64,000 nt of DNA from Pectobacterium cacticida. Its GTDB lineage: Bacteria > Pseudomonadota > Gammaproteobacteria > Enterobacterales > Enterobacteriaceae. The DNA is taken from positions 1,984,001 to 2,048,000 of the forward strand of contig NZ_CP133656.1 in the NCBI RefSeq assembly GCF_036885195.1, read 5' to 3'. A program made the position numbers and the translations under genes. The notes below the pieces were generated by a model. That model did not search any database, was not told the DNA's origin, and worked only from the letters and a program-made list of their open reading frames with translations. Positions 17,777 to 26,881 of this stretch are shown here, in pieces. How positions within the stretch are numbered: position 1 is the first letter of the stretch; every line of letters begins with the position of its first letter.

Positions 17777-18628
17777 GTGCAAAATAGTAATCCAGTTTAC
17801 CGGGTAGGAGACTGCACGGTTTTTAAAGTGCCAGAGCGCGAAATGACAATGCCGGCATCAGATTTATTTCCTGGTTATAGCCGGGAGTTGAGCATTGAAG
17901 AGGCCCGCAATCCAGTCTCTCTTTCGATACACAGTTGGGTAGTGCGTACCCCAGACGATATTATTGTCATTGATACCGGGACAGGGAATGGCCGCGATCG
18001 CGCCCATAATGCCTTCTTCCATAATTTAAATACGCCTTATTTGGAAAACTTTCTGGCGACTGGAATTAAGCCGGAAGATGTGACTATGGTATTAATTACG
18101 CATGTGCATATCGATCATGTGGGCTGGAATACCGTTCAGCACGATAATCGCTGGGTGCCGATGTTTCCTAATGCGCGTTATATCTGCTCTGAAAAGGAGC
18201 TGACGTTGATAAAAAACAGTGATCACTATCAAAGTTTATGGCTCGACAGCCTGTTGCCTGTTATAGAGGCAGGACTTCTTGAGACGATAGATGTCGCCGC
18301 ACAGCCGGTTTTTGCTGATTGCATAAAATATATGCCTACACCGGGTCACAGTCCTGACCATGCCTCATTAATTTTATCCTCTGGCGGAGAATCTGCATTT
18401 TTTGCCGGGGACATTATGCATTCACCGCTTCAGTTTGAACATCCGGAGTGGAATTCAGTTTTTTGCGGTGATCCCCGGCAGGCAGAAAAATCCCGGCGTC
18501 AGGGGATAGCATGGTGTCTCGAAAATGATGCGCTCTGGTTTAGTTCTCATTTCAGCGGGGAGTCTTGTGGCAAAGTGAGAGGCGACAAGACCTGGAAATT
18601 TCATTGGATTGAAGCCGGAGGTCAATAA
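17777..18628 (+). CDS. MBL-fold metallo-hydrolase
   Basis: This 283-residue soluble hydrolase has the metallo-beta-lactamase-fold zinc motif HVHIDHVGW (His109, His111, Asp113, His114), the later PTPGHSPDHASL histidine, the bridging FFAGDIMH aspartate and a C-terminal SSHFSGES histidine. All metal ligands seem present. The start is GTG at 17777, with AGGAGG eight bases before it. The family includes lactonases and other esterase-like enzymes; the substrate cannot be inferred. It overlaps the amidase by one base (TAATG), so the two probably act in sequence on one compound under the divergent LysR regulator. Confidence 0.88.
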   Translation: MQNSNPVYRVGDCTVFKVPEREMTMPASDLFPGYSRELSIEEARNPVSLSIHSWVVRTPDDIIVIDTGTGNGRDRAHNAFFHNLNTPYLENFLATGIKPEDVTMVLITHVHIDHVGWNTVQHDNRWVPMFPNARYICSEKELTLIKNSDHYQSLWLDSLLPVIEAGLLETIDVAAQPVFADCIKYMPTPGHSPDHASLILSSGGESAFFAGDIMHSPLQFEHPEWNSVFCGDPRQAEKSRRQGIAWCLENDALWFSSHFSGESCGKVRGDKTWKFHWIEAGGQ

Positions 18629-20022
18629 TGAAACCGATTGATTATCGGCAGACCACACTCGAAACATTATTATCCTGGCTTGACAGCGGGGAAACTACCT
18701 CTGTTGATCTTACGGAACATTCACTTTCAATGATTCGCCAGCAGGATAAGTCCGGACCTGCCTGGCATGCCATAACCTGGCTTTTTGAAAAACAGGCTAT
18801 TGAGTGTGCAAAACTAAGTGATGCCCGGCGTCAAAGGCAGCAGAAAATCGGCAAACTGGAAGGCATTCCCGTGCTGGTGAAAGACAATATTGATGTCGCA
18901 GGCTGGCCAACCACTGCGGGTTCACTGGCGCTCGCGGGCATTGTGGCAACAGAAGATGCCGAGATTGTCGCTGCGCTGCGGCGCGAGGGGGCAATAATTA
19001 TAGGTAAAACAGCCATGCATGAGCTGGCGGCGGGGATTACGGGGGCATCATCGTTTTCTGGTTTTACACAAAACGCCCTGGTGCCGGGATATACCGCTGG
19101 CGGTTCAAGCAGCGGTTCCGCCGTGGCCGTTGCGGTGGGCTACGTGCCTCTGGCAATTGGTACCGACACGGCTGGCTCAGTTCGTATCCCAGCCTCATTT
19201 AATGGCGTAACGGGGCTTCGCCCAGAAACAGGTACGATCTCCCTGTCCGGGATTGTCCCACTATCACCCACTCAGGATACCTCTGGCCCACTGGTACGAT
19301 ACGCCAGCGATCTTCCGCGTGTTATGGAAATATTGAGCGGTACAAAATTTCCGCCGCTTCAGGACAGGATTCGGGCGGGCTATGTGGCCGGATGGGTAGA
19401 AGGGGAAAACAGCGTCAGTATCGTGGTAAAGACTGTGTTGAATTCACTGACAGAAAAGGGCGTTTCATTATGCAGGGTAGAGGTTGAAGGGCTGACAGAA
19501 CAGGTCGATGCTGCCAATGTTATTGCTTTCGAATTTGCTGAAGCGCTGGCAGATGACTTGGCCGCCCGTACCGGTGCCCGATTTCTTACCCTGTCGGATA
19601 TCCTGACTTCAGGCTTGTACCATCCACAACTGGAGAAGGTGTTCACTACCCGCGCACAACATCCTGGTCGCACAGACAAAGGTTATGAAGAAGCGAAAGT
19701 CCGTCAGGAAAAGCTCCGTAAACGATTGGACGCGTTATTCACTCAACAGAAGATTAATCTTCTGGTTTACCCAGTGGTCGGAGAGAATCCGGTCAGACAC
19801 GGCGAAATGCAGTCGGGCAGCCACGGGCTGCTGGCGGCCGTGACCGGTATGCCCGCCCTGAGCCTGCCGGTGGGATTTTCCAAAGAGGGATTTCCGGTTG
19901 GTCTCGAACTGCTAGTCCGCAGGGGGCAGGTACCGTTGCTCATGCATGCTGCCGCACACTGGCAATCGCTACTCAATTATCCGGGGCTAACCACGCCACA
20001 TTTTTTATCACCAAGGCGTTGA
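18628..20022 (+). CDS. amidase-signature hydrolase (AtzF-like core)
   Basis: This 464-residue amidase-signature enzyme has catalytic Lys85 in VLVKDNIDVAGWPTTAG, the serine loop AGGSSSGSAVAVAVG and nucleophile Ser184 in DTAGSVRIPASFNG. It shares the KDNIDVAGWPT block with AtzF at 2958 but ends after the amidase domain, so it is not a complete allophanate hydrolase. It is translationally coupled to the MBL hydrolase. A plausible role is opening of a ring or ester by the first enzyme and deamidation by this one. The real substrate is unknown. Confidence 0.88.
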   Translation: MKPIDYRQTTLETLLSWLDSGETTSVDLTEHSLSMIRQQDKSGPAWHAITWLFEKQAIECAKLSDARRQRQQKIGKLEGIPVLVKDNIDVAGWPTTAGSLALAGIVATEDAEIVAALRREGAIIIGKTAMHELAAGITGASSFSGFTQNALVPGYTAGGSSSGSAVAVAVGYVPLAIGTDTAGSVRIPASFNGVTGLRPETGTISLSGIVPLSPTQDTSGPLVRYASDLPRVMEILSGTKFPPLQDRIRAGYVAGWVEGENSVSIVVKTVLNSLTEKGVSLCRVEVEGLTEQVDAANVIAFEFAEALADDLAARTGARFLTLSDILTSGLYHPQLEKVFTTRAQHPGRTDKGYEEAKVRQEKLRKRLDALFTQQKINLLVYPVVGENPVRHGEMQSGSHGLLAAVTGMPALSLPVGFSKEGFPVGLELLVRRGQVPLLMHAAAHWQSLLNYPGLTTPHFLSPRR

Positions 20023-20041
20023 GTCCTGCGGTCAGGGCCGC

Positions 20042-20149
20042 TTAGGTTAACTGTTTGATTAACGGAGTTAAGATACCCTCTTTGCCGGTCAGAGCCTGAT
20101 CGGCATGGAGTGCTTTTAGCGCGTTGTCGAAATCGAAGGGGTGGAACAT
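20042..20149 (-). pseudogene. IS256/mutator-type transposase N-terminal remnant
   Basis: On the minus strand an ATG opens a 35-codon frame reading FDFDNALKALHADQALTG and then ILTPLIKQLT before a stop. This matches the N-terminus of mutator-family (IS256-like) transposases, in which LIKQLTEAAL usually follows. The rest of the element is gone. GGGTCAACCC just upstream may be part of an old terminal inverted repeat. This marks past insertion-sequence activity beside the giant helicase gene. Confidence 0.6.
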
Positions 20150-20251
20150 GGGTCAACCCTTTTTCTGAGCATATGACTGGAATGATACAGAATTTCTAAC
20201 GCTCTCATCGCATAAGTTTTAATGTTATTAATGCGATATAGCTAAACCTCC

Positions 20252-20497
20252 CTAAGGTTTATCCCCCCCCTTCCTCACCATCCTGACCGCAAATAATATC
20301 CAGCCCATTACTATTATAAAAATTAACATAATAGGCCCCTGATAATCCTGGAATGCCGGGGCGGCGACAAATACCAGCATCAATCCGCTAATGGACAGCG
20401 ACGTCAGCGCGACAAAAGGGAAGCGGCCAGGTTGTTTTCTCAGTGGGAACGACCAGATGCAGATATCAGCAGCAACAGAATATAATTTCTTAAGGCA
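20252..20497 (-). pseudogene. C-terminal remnant of a membrane transporter
   Basis: A minus-strand frame ending at 20252 encodes CIWSFPLRKQPGRFPFVALT followed by two strong membrane helices (ISGLMLVFVAAPAF and IMLIFIIVMGWILFAV) and MVRKGGDKP. No start codon is present. A further helix-like piece, LRNYILLLLIS, lies in another frame just upstream, pointing to a frameshift. It resembles the tail of an APC-type permease, but the family is uncertain. It is probably debris from the same rearrangement that left the transposase fragment. Confidence 0.5.
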
Positions 20498-20778
20498 ATT
20501 ATTTTATTGCTAACCTAGGATAATTATCCATTTAAAACGGCCGTATGCAGATAAAACATTATAATATTCATTAGTAGCATGATGATGTCTTACTTTGAGT
20601 AAAGTGAGTGAAATCATAAAAATACTGTGACATCCTAAGTGAAACTATTCTGATACGCCATCAGCAGATCTTGCTAAGCATACTGCATACAGAAGTATTT
20701 TTTTATTTCTTCATGTTATTAAGCGGGGTCAGTAGCCTTGGCTGTTCTTATGACTACACAGATGTATAGGAGATTGTG
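20498..20778. promoter_or_regulatory. AT-rich leader of the giant helicase gene
   Basis: This 281-base AT-rich stretch precedes the helicase gene. AGGAG at 20767-20771 is a good ribosome-binding site for the ATG at 20779. Several AT-rich -10-like elements occur, but none can be singled out. I see no ORF or repeat of note. Confidence 0.4.
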
Positions 20779-23700
20779 ATGAGTATCACATTGGCCGCGA
20801 TCTTCACCAGCAAGGTTGGTTTCGCGTCACATCAGAATGCCGTGCCTATTGTACGTGAGTTAAAAATAAATAATGGTAGTGAAACCGATTTTGAAAACCT
20901 GACTCTCACATTAACGTCGTCACCTTCTTTCCTGGAACCTAAAACCTGGCATTTAGACCGGCTAACACGCGGTGATGAATTTGATATTTCAGACCGTGAT
21001 GTGCGCCTAAATGCGGATTACCTTTTCTCTTTATCTGAAAGTGTCAGAGGTGAGTTAATCCTGACACTAACTGGTAATGATACAACGCTGACTACTGCGA
21101 GCTATCCCATCGAAGTTTTGGCGAAAAACGAGTGGGGCGGTGTCGGGATGTCCGAATTAATCGCCACTTTTGTTATGCCGAATGATATTGCCGTCGATAA
21201 AGTGTTAAAGACAACATCAGATGTATTACGCCGAGCAGGTAAAAAAGATTCACTTGATGGATATACGGCTGAATCTAGAAGACGTAGCTGGGAGCTTACT
21301 TCTGCATTATGGTCGGCAATAGGCAGTTTGAAACTGAGTTACGCGCTTCCCCCTGCCAGTTTTGAAACTCAAGGGCAGAAGATTCGTACCCCCTCAGCGA
21401 TATTAGATGGCATGGTTGCCACCTGCCTGGACAGCGCATTACTGTTTGCTGCTGCTATCGAGCAATTGGGAATGAACCCGGTTGTTGTGTTTACTGAAGG
21501 GCATGCTTTTGTTGGGGTATGGCTGCAACCTCAGGAGTTCTCTACTCTGCTTACCGAAGATGTTTCTGCAATTCGTAAACGGATTGATTTGCAGGAAATG
21601 GTTGTTTTTGAAACGACACTGGTAACAAAACCGATTGTGCCAACATTCACTCAGGCTATTGAAACCGCAAGAAGCCAACTGACAGATCATGATTTTATTG
21701 TGGCTGTGGATATTCGCAGAGCAAGGATGCAACGTATTCGTCCACTTGCGCTGACAGAAATGAAGCCACAAGAGGGGGTAACACGACGAGACGATGTCTC
21801 TGACACTATGAACGAAGCATTAGAAGAAGCACCGAACCTTCCTTCATTTGATGCGGACCTACCGAACGAAACGTCAAGCGCCCCTGCGGGGAAACTCGCT
21901 GTATGGCAGCGAAAGCTGCTTGATCTCACAACCCGCAATAGGCTTCTCCATCTGCCAGCAAAATCGAAAAGTGTGAGATTACTTTGCCCAGACCCGGCTG
22001 CGTTAGAAGATAAATTAGCGGAAGGTAAACGCATACGTATCGTTCCCATGCCAAACCTTGAATCAGCGGGGCGGGATGCAGAGCTTTATCAGCAGCAAAA
22101 TAGTGAAAATATCTATGATGAGTATGCGCGTGATGTATTGTTACGCGGCGAAGTACTCGCGGCAGAGGTAAAGGAAAAACTCGAGGCGTTACTCGTTGAA
22201 CTCTATCGAAAAGCGCGCAACGACATAGACGAGGGGGGATCAAATACGCTCTTTCTGGCGATTGGTTTTCTGAAATGGAAAAAAAGTGCCGATGAACCTC
22301 GAGTCTATTCAGCACCATTGATTCTGCTGCCTATCCAGCTTGAGCGCAAAAGTGCCTTATCTGGCGTCACGATGCGTATGTTGGAGGATGAACCACGTTT
22401 TAATCTTACCCTCCTTGAGCTACTTCGCCATGATTTCTCATTATCAATTCCCGGGCTCGACGGTGAGTTACCAACCGATGGAAGCGGGATTGACGTACCA
22501 GGTATTTGGAATACGGTCAGGCGTGCAGTAAGAGATATTCCTGGTTTTGAAGTTGTCCCGGAGCTGGTCATAGGCACGTTCTCATTTGCCAAATATCTGA
22601 TGTGGAAAGATCTGGTCGATCGGTCTGCTCAGCTAATGCAAAACGCAGTCGTAAGATGTCTCCTCGAACGCGGTAGCGGTGGCGAGATGCTGGCATCGGA
22701 TGGTGAGTTTGTGTCCGCGCAGGATTTGGACAGTAAGGTAAAAGCGACGGAGTTGTTTTTGCCTCTGCCTGCTGACTCTTCGCAGATTGCTGCAATTGCT
22801 GCTTCGGCTAATGGAAAAAACTTCGTCCTTGATGGCCCACCTGGAACGGGTAAATCCCAGACGATCGCGAATATGATCGCACATAATCTTGCGTTAGGTC
22901 GGCGGGTCTTGTTTGTTGCCGAAAAAAGGGCCGCGCTGGACGTGGTGTATCGTCGTCTTGAAGAAAAGGGATTGGGGGAATTTTGCGTTGAACTTCATTC
23001 AAGTAAAACCTCAAAAGTAGATTTCTTAAAGCAACTTGAGCGCGCATGGGACACAAGGGATGTCCTTTCAGCAGATGAATGGTTGGCAGAGGGGCAGGAA
23101 GCGCAGCGTTTACGCGATAAGCTAAATGGTGTTGTTAGCGTCCTGCATAAGATTTGGCCAAATGGGCTTACCGTTCATCAGGCGATAGGGCGAGTCATTC
23201 GTGATGCTGATGAGGCTACCCCCAAAATGCAGTGGCCAGCTGGCACCCAACATGATCGGGATGAGATGACTCGATTTCGTGATGTTGCGCGTCGACTCGA
23301 TCTCAATAGCCGGACAGCAAGAGAATTGGATGGCGTCTTCGGTTACATCTCTCGTGCCGAGTGGTCAAACGGATGGCAGGAAAGTCTGGTCGCCCTTGCG
23401 CATGAAGTACCCAAAAGCATAGATAATGTAGCGTCCGGGCTCCGCGACGTCCAGGATATCACGCATTTGACAGCGGTTAGCACTGGGCTACGTGAAATCA
23501 ATAAATTGATTGAATTCGTGAGCTTATTGCTAACGGCGCATAATGTTGATCTCCGATTCATGTTTTCACCCAACGTAGCGACGAAGATAAGTACAGCACA
23601 GCGTGCCATGGAACTGGTTGACGCGTTCCGAACGGAGGAGAAAAATCTTTCCGTCACCTACACCGCTGAACTTTATAACCGCATTAATCTTGAACAACTT

Positions 23701-26694
23701 GAACATGACTGGAAGCTGGCGGAGAAAAAGCTTTGGTTCTTTTCCTCGATGGCGAAAAAGAAAGTCACTGCTGATTTAGCAACGCAAGGCGGAACGTCAG
23801 GCAGCCCTGATGTGGCTCGCGATCTCATAACGCTTAGAAGGATAAAAGCGCTTATCTCTGCACTAGAGGGGTGCTCTGCCGATGTACAGGATATACCTGG
23901 CTGGGATAGCCGAAATAGTGATTTGACACGACTAGCACAGGCCTTGTCGCTATCCGAACGCATTCGTACGATGATGAGTGCGATGGCTACTTCCGCGTCG
24001 CATCTCGCAGAACTGCGCGCTGCGGTTTCCACTTTGATTGTCGATTCTAATGACTTATTGGACAAAGAGGGAAATCTTGCAATTCGTTTGGCACATCTTA
24101 AATCTGCCATCACTGATTTCGACAACACGGCGGCCCGTTTTAGCACGCTGATAGGCCATCAGACCTCCAGTGAAAATGAGATTACGCTATTGCGTGATAC
24201 CGCGGTGGGTATTGTTAACAAACCAGCAGCGCTTAAATCGTGGTGCGACTGGTGCCGTGTGCGAGATGAAGCCAATGCGATTGGTCTACAACCGCTGGCG
24301 GAAGCCATGGTAAGAAAGGAAATTCCAGAAGGCCAGGTTGTTGATATTTTTGAGACCGCCTACGCGCGTTGGTTCGCAGCATGGGTAATCGATACCGAAC
24401 CGCTTTTGCGTAATTTCGTACCCGCAGAACATATGAGTGATATTGAGGCATACCGTAAGCAGGATGAGCGATTATCTCAATTGGCGGTGCGCTACATTCG
24501 AGCGAAACTGTGTGGACATATCCCGCCAAAGAATGATGTGGGGAAAATCGGCGGCTATGGCGTACTAAAACACGAACTGCAAAAATCTCGCCGACATAAG
24601 CCTATTCGACAATTAGCAACAGAAATGGGAAACGCCATGTCAACCTTGGCACCTTGTATGCTAATGAGTCCATTATCAATAGCGCAATATCTCCCAGCCA
24701 ATCAATCTCAGTTCGACCTGGTTATCTTTGACGAAGCGTCTCAAATTACGCCGTGGGATGCGGTGGGGTCTATTGCTAGAGGTAAACAGGTGGTGATTGC
24801 TGGTGACCCACGTCAAATGCCGCCTACCAACTTCTTTGGCCGAGGCGAGACGGATACAGAGGATGACACAGAAGGAGACATGGAAAGTATTCTGGATGAA
24901 TGCCTTGCTGCGGGTATTTACAACCATCGCTTGAGCTGGCATTACCGTAGTCGTCATGAAAGTTTGATTGCTTTTTCTAATCACAGCTATTACGACAGTA
25001 GCCTTATCACGTTCCCTGCTGCTCAAACAAAATCGAGCATGGTGGAGTGGCGCAAAGTTGACGGTATTTATGCTAAAGGCAAGGGGCGACATAATCAGGC
25101 AGAAGCTGAAGCTATTGTTGCGGAAACCGTTAAGCGTCTGACCGATCCGGAATTCATTAAATCGGGGCGCTCAATCGGCATTATCACGTTAAATGCTGAA
25201 CAGCAGAAACTCATTTCCGATCTTCTGGATAAGGCGCGACAGCAGAACCCAGCCATTGAGCCTTATTTCCAAGAAGATTTAGCAGAACCGGTGATAGTAA
25301 AAAATTTGGAAACCGTACAGGGAGACGAGCGTGATCTTATCATGCTGGGTATCTGCTATGGGCCAACCGCCGCAGATGCCAATACCATGTCGATGAACTT
25401 TGGTCCGTTAAATAAAGAGGGGGGATGGCGCCGCTTGAATGTAGCTATCACGCGTGCAAGGTGTGAGATGCTGCTTTTCACGTCGTTCGATCCATCTTTG
25501 ATTGATCTCAACCGCACCAGTGCGCGTGCGGTGCAAGACCTCAAACACTTCATTGAATTTGCCCAGCGGGGGCCGATCGCTTTGGCACAGGCGATTAAAG
25601 GCTCTCTGGGGGGATATGAATCTCCCTTTGAGGAAGCGGTCGCTAATGGATTGCGTCAGAAAGGATGGAATGTTGTGCCACAAATCGGTGTGTCACGTTT
25701 TCGTATCGATCTAGGAATTGTACATCCTGATCATCCTGGAGATTATCTCGTCGGGGTGGAGTGCGATGGCGCAAGCTACCACAGTGCTGCAACCGCCAGA
25801 GATAGAGACAAAGTTCGTAGTGCGATTTTGCGTGGTTTAGGCTGGAAACTTGTGCGGGTGTGGTCCACTGATTGGTGGATTGATAAACAAGGCTCACTTG
25901 AACGCCTTCATGCCGAGATAGACGCATTGTTGGAAGCATCGCGAGCGCTTGAAAGTCAGCTTGTCGAGAAAAATGCCGTCAGGGAAGCTGATACTATTGA
26001 GTGCGATGATGAACAGAAGAGTAACGCAGAAGAGCTGACTTCATTGTCAACCAGTGAGGAAATTAACGATACCCTTTATGATTCGCCAAATGAGATGGTC
26101 GCCGTTGCCGCAGCTAATGACGAGTCTGCCACCTACGAGCGTAAAATCGCGCAGGAATTCGACAGCATGTCAGATGCTCCGGCTAGCGATCGCTTTGTCT
26201 ACCGGCAGACTGATTTCTCTGCGTTTACATCAATGATCGATGCTGAACACTTCTACACCGATGAGTATGAGGATACATTGCGCCAATTAATTACTCATAC
26301 GCTTGAGCAGGAGGCACCGATACTGGATTCCTTGCTGATACAGCGTATTGCGCGCCTCCATGGCTTTGGCCGAGCAGGGCGGTTAATCAGGACTCGCGTG
26401 CTGGAGATTATCGACAAACATCACTTCATCAAAGCAGACAAAATTGACGGAGATTTTGTCTGGATTTCCCAGCAACAAAGTGAAAGTTGGCATATAGCAC
26501 GTTTCCCTGAGTCAGATGATGATATGCGTTCTATGAATGAAATCGCTTATGAGGAGATCGTGCCCATGGTGGATAAAGTCCATGGCGAGGATAAAGCGGC
26601 CGAAATTGCTAAAAGCTTCGGATTTAAACGGGTCACAAGTAGTGCCCGAGAGCGAATCGAAGCGGTGATGCGAGCTTATCCTCTGGATGCCTAA
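20779..26694 (+). CDS. giant transglutaminase-like/DUF4011/SF1 helicase/Vsr-like nuclease/DUF3320 protein, putative antiphage defence
   Basis: This is a 1971-residue single-gene module. In order: a beta-rich N-terminus (~1-120); a transglutaminase-like domain with Cys216 (MVATCLDSALLFAAAIEQLG) and His242 (FTEGHAFVGVWL); DUF4011 from ~371 (VWQRKLLDLTTRNRLLHLPA); an SF1 helicase with Walker A GPPGTGKS (686-693), DEAS box at 1318-1321, then GDPRQMPP, ETVQGDERD and NVAITRAR; a PD-(D/E)XK nuclease of Vsr/DUF559-like type with Asp1644 (RFRIDLG) and Glu1661 (VGVECDGASYH); and DUF3320 near 1845-1900. As I recall, related DUF4011-helicase-Vsr-DUF3320 proteins (called Hhe) were among reported antiphage systems. 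It stands alone between transposon debris and core genes. ATG 20779 is preferred over GTG 20776 on spacing to AGGAG. Confidence 0.88.
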   Translation: MSITLAAIFTSKVGFASHQNAVPIVRELKINNGSETDFENLTLTLTSSPSFLEPKTWHLDRLTRGDEFDISDRDVRLNADYLFSLSESVRGELILTLTGNDTTLTTASYPIEVLAKNEWGGVGMSELIATFVMPNDIAVDKVLKTTSDVLRRAGKKDSLDGYTAESRRRSWELTSALWSAIGSLKLSYALPPASFETQGQKIRTPSAILDGMVATCLDSALLFAAAIEQLGMNPVVVFTEGHAFVGVWLQPQEFSTLLTEDVSAIRKRIDLQEMVVFETTLVTKPIVPTFTQAIETARSQLTDHDFIVAVDIRRARMQRIRPLALTEMKPQEGVTRRDDVSDTMNEALEEAPNLPSFDADLPNETSSAPAGKLAVWQRKLLDLTTRNRLLHLPAKSKSVRLLCPDPAALEDKLAEGKRIRIVPMPNLESAGRDAELYQQQNSENIYDEYARDVLLRGEVLAAEVKEKLEALLVELYRKARNDIDEGGSNTLFLAIGFLKWKKSADEPRVYSAPLILLPIQLERKSALSGVTMRMLEDEPRFNLTLLELLRHDFSLSIPGLDGELPTDGSGIDVPGIWNTVRRAVRDIPGFEVVPELVIGTFSFAKYLMWKDLVDRSAQLMQNAVVRCLLERGSGGEMLASDGEFVSAQDLDSKVKATELFLPLPADSSQIAAIAASANGKNFVLDGPPGTGKSQTIANMIAHNLALGRRVLFVAEKRAALDVVYRRLEEKGLGEFCVELHSSKTSKVDFLKQLERAWDTRDVLSADEWLAEGQEAQRLRDKLNGVVSVLHKIWPNGLTVHQAIGRVIRDADEATPKMQWPAGTQHDRDEMTRFRDVARRLDLNSRTARELDGVFGYISRAEWSNGWQESLVALAHEVPKSIDNVASGLRDVQDITHLTAVSTGLREINKLIEFVSLLLTAHNVDLRFMFSPNVATKISTAQRAMELVDAFRTEEKNLSVTYTAELYNRINLEQLEHDWKLAEKKLWFFSSMAKKKVTADLATQGGTSGSPDVARDLITLRRIKALISALEGCSADVQDIPGWDSRNSDLTRLAQALSLSERIRTMMSAMATSASHLAELRAAVSTLIVDSNDLLDKEGNLAIRLAHLKSAITDFDNTAARFSTLIGHQTSSENEITLLRDTAVGIVNKPAALKSWCDWCRVRDEANAIGLQPLAEAMVRKEIPEGQVVDIFETAYARWFAAWVIDTEPLLRNFVPAEHMSDIEAYRKQDERLSQLAVRYIRAKLCGHIPPKNDVGKIGGYGVLKHELQKSRRHKPIRQLATEMGNAMSTLAPCMLMSPLSIAQYLPANQSQFDLVIFDEASQITPWDAVGSIARGKQVVIAGDPRQMPPTNFFGRGETDTEDDTEGDMESILDECLAAGIYNHRLSWHYRSRHESLIAFSNHSYYDSSLITFPAAQTKSSMVEWRKVDGIYAKGKGRHNQAEAEAIVAETVKRLTDPEFIKSGRSIGIITLNAEQQKLISDLLDKARQQNPAIEPYFQEDLAEPVIVKNLETVQGDERDLIMLGICYGPTAADANTMSMNFGPLNKEGGWRRLNVAITRARCEMLLFTSFDPSLIDLNRTSARAVQDLKHFIEFAQRGPIALAQAIKGSLGGYESPFEEAVANGLRQKGWNVVPQIGVSRFRIDLGIVHPDHPGDYLVGVECDGASYHSAATARDRDKVRSAILRGLGWKLVRVWSTDWWIDKQGSLERLHAEIDALLEASRALESQLVEKNAVREADTIECDDEQKSNAEELTSLSTSEEINDTLYDSPNEMVAVAAANDESATYERKIAQEFDSMSDAPASDRFVYRQTDFSAFTSMIDAEHFYTDEYEDTLRQLITHTLEQEAPILDSLLIQRIARLHGFGRAGRLIRTRVLEIIDKHHFIKADKIDGDFVWISQQQSESWHIARFPESDDDMRSMNEIAYEEIVPMVDKVHGEDKAAEIAKSFGFKRVTSSARERIEAVMRAYPLDA

Positions 26695-26796
26695 TTCGGG
26701 AAACCGGTAGATGTAGAGGATTATGTTTACCGGACATCATTCCCGTACTCATTTTGGACTGCGCTGCCATGAGATAACGTGAGACGCGATGGAAGC

Positions 26797-26823
26797 AAAA
26801 ATCCACGCAACTGCGTGGATTTT
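26797..26823. terminator. bidirectional intrinsic terminator
   Basis: Arms ATCCACGCA (26801-26809) and TGCGTGGAT (26812-26820) flanked by A and T runs form a compact GC-rich hairpin usable in both directions. It separates the helicase gene (plus) from ychF (minus). Confidence 0.85.
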
Positions 26824-26881
26824 AAAGGGTTTATTGGTCTTCATGCGATGCAGTGAGATCGCATAGGACAAGAGAAGCGAA

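Noticed and set aside
17777..18628. Calling the MBL hydrolase an acyl-homoserine lactonase (quorum quenching)
   Set aside because: The HxHxDH motif is common to the whole fold; no lactonase-specific residues could be confirmed by eye.
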